DNA of 64,000 bases. It comes from Bursaphelenchus xylophilus (taxonomy: Eukaryota; Nematoda; Chromadorea; Rhabditida; Aphelenchoididae). The stretch lies in the NCBI GenBank assembly GCA_904066235.2, contig CAJFCV020000001.1, positions 11,155,291-11,219,290 on the forward strand, given 5' to 3'. The translations under genes were made by a program, and so were the position numbers. The notes beneath the pieces were generated by a model, which saw only the letters and a list, made by a program, of their open reading frames with translations, did no database searches and was not told the DNA's origin. Below, piece after piece: positions 15,606 to 24,637 of this stretch (its first letter is position 1; the number at the start of each line of letters is the position of its first letter).

Positions 15606-15764
15606 ATTACGCCGACACTGGGCGAAAAACTCTGATATTATACTAGACACCGGTTTTAAAAAAAGTGAATTAGTGATGACGGAGTGAATTGACAAGACAT
15701 ACACCATTCGAAAGCTAATCGCCTGAGATTTTAGCATGGCAAGTTTCAGCTTTTTTGGAATCAA
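15606..15764 (+). repeat. Reference A-family monomer (159 bp)
   Basis: This is a clean example of the commonest A unit, counting monomer position m1 at the a of attacgccga. Landmarks: a CGCC/GGCG dyad with a 7-bp spacer at m5-19; an A5 tract at m20-24; the palindrome accggt at m45-50; ttttaaaaaaa at m49-59; a direct repeat of agtgaatt at m59-66 and m78-85 (19 bp apart); ttcgaa at m102-107; and a T6 tract after agc near m146-151. It has 61 G+C of 159 (38%) and 7 CpG sites. Diagnostic A states are gatgacgg, gacaagac, attcgaaagctaatcg and cctgag. It matches no satellite whose name I can give with confidence. Confidence 0.9.
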
Positions 15765-16265
15765 ATTGCGCCGACACTGGGCGAAAAACTCTGATATTAT
15801 ACTAGACACCGGTTTTAAAAAAAGTGAATTAGTGATGACGGAGTGAATTGACAAGACATACACCATTCGAAAGCTAATCGCCTGAGATTTTAGCATGGCA
15901 AGTTTCAGCTTTTTTGGAATCAAATTACGCCGACACTGGGCGAAAAACTCTGATATTATACTAGACACCGGTTTTAAAAAAGTGAATTAGTGATGACGGA
16001 GTGAATTGACAAGACATACACCATTCGAAAGCTAATCGCCTGAGATTTTAGCATGGCAAGTTTCAGCTTTTTTGGAATCAAATTGCGCCGACACTGGGCG
16101 AAAAACTCTGATATTATACTAGACACCGGTTTTAAAAAAAAGTGAATTAGTGATGACGGAGTGAATTGACAAGACATACACCATTCGAAAGCTAATCGCC
16201 TGAGATTTTAGCGTGGCAAGTTTCAGCTTTTTTGGAATCAAATTGCGCCGACACTGGGCGAAAAA

Positions 16266-18013
16266 CACTTATATTATACTAGACACCGGTTTTAAAAAAA
16301 GTGAATTAGTAATGACGGAGTGAATTGACAAGACATACACCATTCGAAAGCCAATCGCCTGAGATTTTAGCATGGCAAGTTTCAGCTTTTTTGGAATCAA
16401 ATTGCGCCGACACTGGGCGAAAAACACTGATATTATACTAGACACCGGTTTTAAAAAAAGTGAATTAGTGATGACGGAGTGAATTGACAAGACATAAACC
16501 ATTCGAAAGCTAATCGCCTGAGATTTTAGCGTGGCAAGTTTCAGCTTTTTTGGAATCAAATTGCGCCGACACTGGGCGAAAAACTCTGATATTATACTAG
16601 ACACCGGTTTTAAAAAAAGTGAATTAGTGATGACGGAGTGAATTGACAAGACATACACCATTCGAAAGCTAATCGCCTGAGATTTTAGCGTGGCAAGTTT
16701 CAGCTTTTTTGGAATCAAATTGCGCCGACACTGGGCGAAAAACACTTATATTATACTAGACACCGGTTTTAAAAAAAGTGAATTAGTAATGACGGAGTGA
16801 ATTGACAAGACATACACCATTCGAAAGCCAATCGCCTGAGATTTTAGCATGGCAAGTTTCAGCTTTTTTGGAATCAAATTGCGCCGACACTGGGCGAAAA
16901 ACTCTGATATTATACTAGACACCGGTTTTAAAAAAAGTGAATTAGTGATGACGGAGTGAATTGACAAGACATAAACCATTCGAAAGCTAATCGCCTGAGA
17001 TTTTAGCATGGCAAGTTTCAGCTTTTTTGGAATCAAATTACGCCGACACTGGGCGAAACACTCAGATATTATACTAGACACCGGTTTGAAAAAAAAGTGA
17101 ATTAGTGATGAAGGAGTGAATTGACATGACATACACGTTTCGAAAGGTAACCTCCTAAGATTTTAGCATGGCAAGTTTCAGCTTTTTTGGAATCAAACTA
17201 CGCCGACACTGGGCGAAAAACTCTGATATTATACTAGACACCGGTTTTAAAAAAAGTGAATTAGTAATGACGGAGTGAATTGACAAGACATACACCATTC
17301 GAAAGCCAATCGCCTGAGATTTTAGCATGGCAAGTTTCAGCTTTTTTGGAATCAAATTGCGCCGACACTGGGCGAAAAACACTGATATTATACTAGACAC
17401 CGGTTTTAAAAAAAGTGAATTAGTGATGACGGAGTGAATTGACAAGACATAAACCATTCGAAAGCTAATCGCCTGAGATTTTAGCGTGGCAAGTTTCAGC
17501 TTTTTTGGAATCAAATTGCGCCGACACTGGGCGAAAAACTCTGATATTATACTAGACACCGGTTTTAAAAAAAAGTGAATTAGTGATGACGGAGTGAATT
17601 GACAAGACATACACCATTCGAAAGCTAATCGCCTGAGATTTTAGCGTGGCAAGTTTCAGCTTTTTTGGAATCAAATTGCGCCGACACTGGGCGAAAAACA
17701 CTTATATTATACTAGACACCGGTTTTAAAAAAAGTGAATTAGTAATGACGGAGTGAATTGACAAGACATACACCATTCGAAAGCCAATCGCCTGAGATTT
17801 TAGCATGGCAAGTTTCAGCTTTTTTGGAATCAAATTGCGCCGACACTGGGCGAAAAACTCTGATATTATACTAGACACCGGTTTTAAAAAAAAGTGAATT
17901 AGTGATGACGGAGTGAATTGACAAGACATAAACCATTCGAAAGCTAATCGCCTGAGATTTTAGCATGGCAAGTTTCAGCTTTTTTGGAATCAAATTACGC
18001 CGACACTGGGCGA
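16266..18013 (+). repeat. Hexamer HOR (957 bp) bearing an A/B junction
   Basis: Two tandem copies share an ordered series of rare variants: aacacttatatt with gtaatgacgg, gaaagccaatcg, gacataaacc, then a unit with gaaacactcagatatt that switches to B states. The aacacttatatt anchors at 16,741 and 17,698 and the junction marks at 17,056 and 18,014 are both about 957 bp apart, or six monomers. Related copies of the series lie at 21.68-22.45 kb and 26.78-27.57 kb. Confidence 0.78.
17055..17205 (+). repeat. Single B-family unit inside A-domain 1
   Basis: Starting at gaaacactcagatatt, the unit shows tttgaaaa, gatgaagg, gacatgac, cgtttcg, ggtaacctcctaag and then actac. It returns to A states (gtaatgacgg, gaaagccaatcg) in the next unit. 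It equals the first unit of B-domain 1 at 18,014, one hexamer downstream. Confidence 0.85.
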
Positions 18014-19378
18014 AACACTCAGATATTATACTAGACACCGGTTTGAAAAAAAGTGAATTAGTGATGAAGGAGTGAATTGACATGACATACACGTTTCGAA
18101 AGGTAACCTCCTAAGATTTTAGCATGGCAAGTTTCAGCTTTTTTGGAATCAAACTACGCCGACACTGGGCGAAAAACTCTGATATTATACTAGACACCGG
18201 TTTGAAAAAAAAGTGAATTAGTGATGAAGGAGTGAATTGACATGACATACACGTTTCGAAAGGTAACCTCCTAAGATTTTAGCATGGCAAGTTTCAGCTT
18301 TTTTGGAATCAAACTACGCCGACACTGGGCGAAAAACTCTGATATTATACTCGACACCGGTTTGAAAAAAAGTGAATTAGTGATGAAGGAGTGAATTGAC
18401 ATGACATACACCATTCGAAAGGTAACCCCTAAGATTTTACCATGGCAAGTTTCAGCTTTTTTGGAATCAAATTACGCCCGCCCGAGGCCAAAAACTCTGA
18501 TATTATACTAGACACCAGTTTTAAAAAAAGGTGAATTAGTGATGAAGGAGTGAATTGACATGACATACACGTTTCGAAAGGTAACCTCCTAAGATTTTAG
18601 CATGGCAAGTTTCAGCTTTTTTGGAATCAAACTACGCCGACACTGGGCGAAAAACTCTGATATTATACTCGACACCGGTTTGAAAAAAAGTGAATTAGTG
18701 ATGAAGGAGTGAATTGACATGACATACACCATTCGAAAGGTAACCTCCTAAGATTTTACCATGGCAAGTTTCAGCTTTTTTGGAATCAAATTACGCCCGC
18801 CCGAGGCCAAAAACTCTGATATTATACTAGACACCGGTTTTAAAAAAAGGTGAATTAGTGATGAAGGAGTGAATTGACATGACATACACGTTTCGAAAGG
18901 TAACCTCCTAAGATTTTAGCATGGCAAGTTTCAGCTTTTTTGGAATCAAACTACGCCGACACTGGGCGAAAAACTCTGATATTATACTCGACACCGGTTT
19001 TAAAAAAAGGTGAATTAGTGATGAAGGAGTGAATTGACAAGACATACACCATTCGAAAGGTAACCCGCTAAGATTTTACCATGGCAAGTTTCAGCTTTTT
19101 TGGAATCAAATTACGCCCGCCCGAGGCCAAAAACTCTGATATTATACTAGACACCAGTTTTAAAAAAAGGTGAATTAGTGATGAAGGAGTGAATTGACAT
19201 GACATACACGTTTCGAAAGGTAACCTCCTAAGATTTTAGCATGGCAAGTTTCAGCTTTTTTGGAATCAAACTACGCCGACACTGGGCGAAAAACTCTGAT
19301 ATTATACTCGACACCGGTTTGAAAAAAAAGTGAATTAGTGATGAAGGAGTGAATTGACATGACATACACCATTCGAAA
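18014..19378 (+). repeat. B-domain 1
   Basis: About 8-9 B units. After two plain B units comes a dimer of a ctcgac unit and a P-subtype unit. P copies start at about 18,471, 18,790 and 19,110, spaced 319 and 320 bp. Rare markers here include taacccctaag with one C missing (about 18,423), ccagtttt (about 18,516 and 19,154) and taacccgctaag (about 19,063). All three recur in later B blocks. The return to A occurs inside a unit near 19,379, where gacatgac (B) is followed by attcgaaagctaatcg (A). Confidence 0.85.
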
Positions 19379-22300
19379 GCTAATCGCCTGAGATTTTAGC
19401 ATGGCAAGTTTCAGCTTTTTTGGAATCAAACTACGCCGACACTGGGCGATAAACTCTGATATTATACTAGACACCGGTTTTAAAAAAAGTGAATTAGTGA
19501 TGACGGAGTGAATTGACAAGACATACACCATTCGAAAGCTAATCGCCTGAGATTTTAGCGTGGCAAGTTTCAGCTTTTTTGGAATCAAATTGCGCCGACA
19601 CTGGGCGAAAAACTCTGATATTATACTAGACACCGGTTTTAAAAAAAGTGAATTAGTGATGACGGAGTGAATTGACAAGACATACACCATTGGAAAGATA
19701 ATCGCCTGAGATTTTAGCATGGCAAGTTTCAGCTTTTTTGGAATCAAATTGCGCCGACACTGGGCGAAAAACTCTGATATTATACTAGACACCGGTTTTA
19801 AAAAAAGTGAATTAGTGATGACGGAGTGAATTGACAAGACATACACCATTCGAAAGCTAATCGCCTGAGATTTTAGCATGGCAAGTTTCAGCTTTTTTGG
19901 AATCAAATTACGCCGACACTGGGCGAAAAACTCTGATATTATACTAGACACCGGTTTTAAAAAAAAGTGAATTAGTGATGACGGAGTGAATTGGCAAGAC
20001 ATACACCATTGGAAAGATAATCGCCTGAGATTTTAGCATGGCAAGTTTCAGCTTTTTTGGAATAAATTGCGCCGACACTGGGCGAAAAACTCTGATATTA
20101 TACTAGACACCGGTTTTAAAAAAAGTGAATTAGTGATGACGGAGTGAATTGACAAGACATACACCATTCGAAAGCTAATCGCCTGAGATTTTAGCATGGC
20201 AAGTTTCAGCTTTTTTGGAATCAAATTGCGCCGACACTGGGCGAAAAACTCTGATATTATACTAGACACCGGTTTTAAAAAAAAGTGAATTAGTGATGAC
20301 GGAGTGAATTGACAAGACATACACCATTGGAAAGATAATCGCCTGAGATTTTAGCATGGCAAGTTTCAGCTTTTTTGGAATCAAATTACGCCGACACTGG
20401 GCGAAAAACTCTGATATTATACTAGACACCGGTTTTAAAAAAAAGTGAATTAGTGATGACGGAGTGAATTGACAAGACATACACCATTCGAAAGCTAATC
20501 GCCTGAGATTTTAGCGTGGCAAGTTTCAGCTTTTTTGGAATCAAATTACGCCGACACTGGGCGAAAAACTCTGATATTATACTAGACACCGGTTTTAAAA
20601 AAAAGTGAATTAGTGATGACGGAGTGAATTGACAAGACATACACCATTCGAAAGCTAATCGCCTGAGATTTTAGCATGGCAAGTTTCAGCTTTTTTGGAA
20701 TCAAATTACGCCGACACTGGGCGAAAAACTCTGATATTATACTAGACACCGGTTTTAAAAAAAAGTGAATTAGTGATGACGGAGTGAATTGACAAGACAT
20801 ACACCATTCGAAAGCTAATCGCCTGAGATTTTAGCATGGCAAGTTTCAGCTTTTTTGGAATCAAATTGCGCCGACACTGGGCGAAAAACTCTGATATTAT
20901 ACTAGACACCGGTTTTAAAAAAAGTGAATTAGTGATGACGGAGTGAATTGACAAGACATACACCATTCGAAAGCTAATCGCCTGAGATTTTAGCATGGCA
21001 AGTTTCAGCTTTTTTGGAATAAATTGCGCCGACACTGGGCGAAAAACTCTGATATTATACTAGACACCGGTTTTAAAAAAAAGTGAATTAGTGATGACGG
21101 AGTGAATTGACAAGACATACACCATTCGAAAGCTAATCGCCTGAGATTTTAGCATGGCAAGTTTCAGCTTTTTTGGAATCAAATTGCGCCGACACTGGGC
21201 GAAAAACACTTATATTATACTAGACACCGGTTTTAAAAAAAGTGAATTAGTAATGACGGAGTGAATTGACAAGACATACACCATTCGAAAGCTAATCGCC
21301 TGAGATTTTAGCATGGCAAGTTTCAGCTTTTTTGGAATCAAATTACGCCGACACTGGGCGAAAAACTCTGATATTATACTAGACACCGGTTTTAAAAAAA
21401 GTGAATTAGTGATGACGGAGTGAATTGACAAGACATACACCATTCGAAAGCTAATCGCCTGAGATTTTAGCATGGCAAGTTTCAGCTTTTTTGGAATCAA
21501 ATTGCGCCGACACTGGGCGAAAAACTCTGATATTATACTAGACACCGGTTTTAAAAAAAAGTGAATTAGTGATGACGGAGTGAATTGACAAGACATACAC
21601 CATTCGAAAGCTAATCGCCTGAGATTTTAGCGTGGCAAGTTTCAGCTTTTTTGGAATCAAATTGCGCCGACACTGGGCGAAAAACACTTATATTATACTA
21701 GACACCGGTTTTAAAAAAAAGTGAATTAGTAATGACGGAGTGAATTGACAAGACATACACCATTCGAAAGCCAATCGCCTGAGATTTTAGCATGGCAAGT
21801 TTCAGCTTTTTTGGAATCAAATTGCGCCGACACTGGGCGAAAAACACTGATATTATACTAGACACCGGTTTTAAAAAAAGTGAATTAGTGATGACGGAGT
21901 GAATTGACAAGACATAAACCATTCGAAAGCTAATCGCCTGAGATTTTAGCGTGGCAAGTTTCAGCTTTTTTGGAATCAAATTGCGCCGACACTGGGCGAA
22001 AAACTCTGATATTATACTAGACACCGGTTTTAAAAAAAGTGAATTAGTGATGACGGAGTGAATTGACAAGACATACACCATTCGAAAGCTAATCGCCTGA
22101 GATTTTAGCGTGGCAAGTTTCAGCTTTTTTGGAATCAAATTGCGCCGACACTGGGCGAAAAACACTTATATTATACTAGACACCGGTTTTAAAAAAAGTG
22201 AATTAGTAATGACGGAGTGAATTGACAAGACATACACCATTCGAAAGCCAATCGCCTGAGATTTTAGCATGGCAAGTTTCAGCTTTTTTGGAATCAAATT

Positions 22301-22456
22301 GCGCCGACACTGGGCGAAAAACTCTGATATTATACTAGACACCGGTTTTAAAAAAAGTGAATTAGTGATGACGGAGTGAATTGACAAGACATACACCATT
22401 CGAAAGCTAATCGCCTGAGATTTTAGCATGGCAAGTTTCAGCTTTTTTGGAATCAA
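19379..22456 (+). repeat. A-domain 2
   Basis: About 19 A units, flanked by B on both sides. The order of variants from about 19,560 matches A-domain 3 from about 24,659 almost unit by unit. The first unit (actac with gggcgataaac near 19,432-19,452) is an extra unit absent from A-domain 3; the same gcgataaac change is seen once more near 34,939. Contains the ttggcaagac marker at 19,992 and ggaataaattg at 20,059 and 21,016. Confidence 0.85.
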
Positions 22457-24637
22457 ACTACGCCGACACTGGGCGAAAAACTCTGATATTATACTAGACA
22501 CCGGTTTGAAAAAAAGTGAATTAGTGATGAAGGAGTGAATTGACATGACATACACGTTTCGAAAGGTAACCTCCTAAGATTTTAGCATGGCAAGTTTCAG
22601 CTTTTTTGGAATCAAACTACGCCGACACTGGGCGAAAAACTCTGATATTATACTCGACACCGGTTTGAAAAAAAGTGAATTAGTGATGAAGGAGTGAATT
22701 GACATGACATACACCATTCGAAAGGTAACCCCCTAAGATTTTACCATGGCAAGTTTCAGCTTTTTTGGAATCAAATTACGCCCGCCCGAGGCCAAAAACT
22801 CTGATATTATACTAGACACCAGTTTTAAAAAAGGTGAATTAGTGATGAAGGAGTGAATTGACATGACATACACGTTTCGAAAGGTAACCTCCTAAGATTT
22901 TAGCATGGCAAGTTTCAGCTTTTTTGGAATCAAACTACGCCGACACTGGGCGAAAAACTCTGATATTATACTCGACACCGGTTTGAAAAAAAGTGAATTA
23001 GTGATGAAGGAGTGAATTGACATGACATACACCATTCGAAAGGTAACCTCCTAAGATTTTACCATGGCAAGTTTCAGCTTTTTTGGAATCAAATTACGCC
23101 CGCCCGAGGCCAAAAACTCTGATATTATACTAGACACCGGTTTTAAAAAAGGTGAATTAGTGATGAAGGAGTGAATTGACATGACATACACGTTTCGAAA
23201 GGTAACCTCCTAAGATTTTAGCATGGCAAGTTTCAGCTTTTTTGGAATCAAACTACGCCGACACTGGGCGAAAAACTCTGATATTATACTCGACACCGGT
23301 TTTAAAAAAAGGTGAATTAGTGATGAAGGAGTGAATTGACATGACATACACGTTTCGAAAGGTAACCTCCTAAGATTTTAGCATGGCAAGTTTCAGCTTT
23401 TTTGGAATCAAACTACGCCGACACTGGGCGAAAAACTCTGATATTATACTCGACACCGGTTTGAAAAAAAGTGAATTAGTGATGAAGGAGTGAATTGACA
23501 TGACATACACGTTTCGAAAGGTAACCTCCTAAGATTTTAGCATGGCAAGTTTCAGCTTTTTTGGAATCAAACTACGCCGACACTGGGCGAAAAACTCTGA
23601 TATTATACTCGACACCGGTTTGAAAAAAAAGTGAATTAGTGATGAAGGAGTGAATTGACATGACATACACCATTCGAAAGGTAACCCGCTAAGATTTTAC
23701 CATGGCAAGTTTCAGCTTTTTTGGAATCAAATTACGCCCGCCCGAGGCCAAAAACTCTGATATTATACTAGACACCAGTTTTAAAAAAAGGTGAATTAGT
23801 GATGAAGGAGTGAATTGACATGACATACACGTTTCGAAAGGTAACCTCCTAAGATTTTAGCATGGCAAGTTTCAGCTTTTTTGGAATCAAACTACGCCGA
23901 CACTGGGCGAAAAACTCTGATATTATACTCGACACCGGTTTTAAAAAAAGGTGAATTAGTGATGAAGGAGTGAATTGACATGACATACACGTTTCGAAAG
24001 GTAACCTCCTAAGATTTTAGCATGGCAAGTTTCAGCTTTTTTGGAATCAAACTACGCCGACACTGGGCGAAAAACTCTGATATTATACTAGACACCGGTT
24101 TGAAAAAAAGTGAATTAGTGATGAAGGAGTGAATTGACATGACATACACGTTTCGAAAGGTAACCTCCTAAGATTTTAGCATGGCAAGTTTCAGCTTTTT
24201 TGGAATCAAACTACGCCGACACTGGGCGAAAAACTCTGATATTATACTCGACACCGGTTTGAAAAAAAGTGAATTAGTGATGAAGGAGTGAATTGACATG
24301 ACATACACCATTCGAAAGGTAACCCGCTAAGATTTTACCATGGCAAGTTTCAGCTTTTTTGGAATCAAATTACGCCCGCCCGAGGCCAAAAACTCTGATA
24401 TTATACTAGACACCAGTTTTAAAAAAAGGTGAATTAGTGATGAAGGAGTGAATTGACATGACATACACGTTTCGAAAGGTAACCTCCTAAGATTTTAGCA
24501 TGGCAAGTTTCAGCTTTTTTGGAATCAAACTACGCCGACACTGGGCGAAAAACTCTGATATTATACTCGACACCGGTTTGAAAAAAAGTGAATTAGTGAT
24601 GAAGGAGTGAATTGACATGACATACACCATTCGAAAG
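22457..24637 (+). repeat. B-domain 2 with P dimers
   Basis: About 14 B units. P-subtype units start at about 22,775, 23,092, 23,731 and 24,369. The first pair is one dimer apart and the others two dimers apart, because plain B units fill in. It carries the same rare markers as B-domain 1 (ccagtttt, taacccgctaag, taccatgg). It returns to A near 24,638 at the same internal point of the monomer as B-domain 1 does, which supports a shared origin. Confidence 0.85.
23412..23570 (+). repeat. Reference B-family monomer (159 bp)
   Basis: This is a clean B unit, with the same length and register as the A unit. It differs at about 11 positions: actac for attac, ctcgac for ctagac, tttga for tttta before the A-tract, gaagg for gacgg, catgac for caagac, cgtttcg for ccattcg, and ggtaacctcctaag for gctaatcgcctgag. 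Two of the seven CpGs of the A unit are lost (gacgg and atcgcc) and one is gained at ctcgac. In the minus-strand reading frame that stays open in A units, cctaag creates a TAG stop, so B arrays are closed in every frame. Many intermediates, such as attcgaaaggtaacc or attcgaaagctaacc, occur in B-domain 3. Confidence 0.88.

Larger units (their letters stand above)
1..18013 (+). repeat. A-domain 1
   Basis: This domain holds about 113 A-family units. Composition shifts along it. From 0.4 to 11.3 kb many units end in the agctcttttgcaatc variant and carry attggaaagataatcg. From about 6.9 kb units with aacacttatatt also carry gtaatgacgg. From about 11.7 kb, 7-monomer HORs with the ggaataaattg deletion dominate. 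The only B-family material before its end is a single-unit island near 17.1 kb. The right boundary is the aacactcagatatt junction unit at 18,014. Confidence 0.85.
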
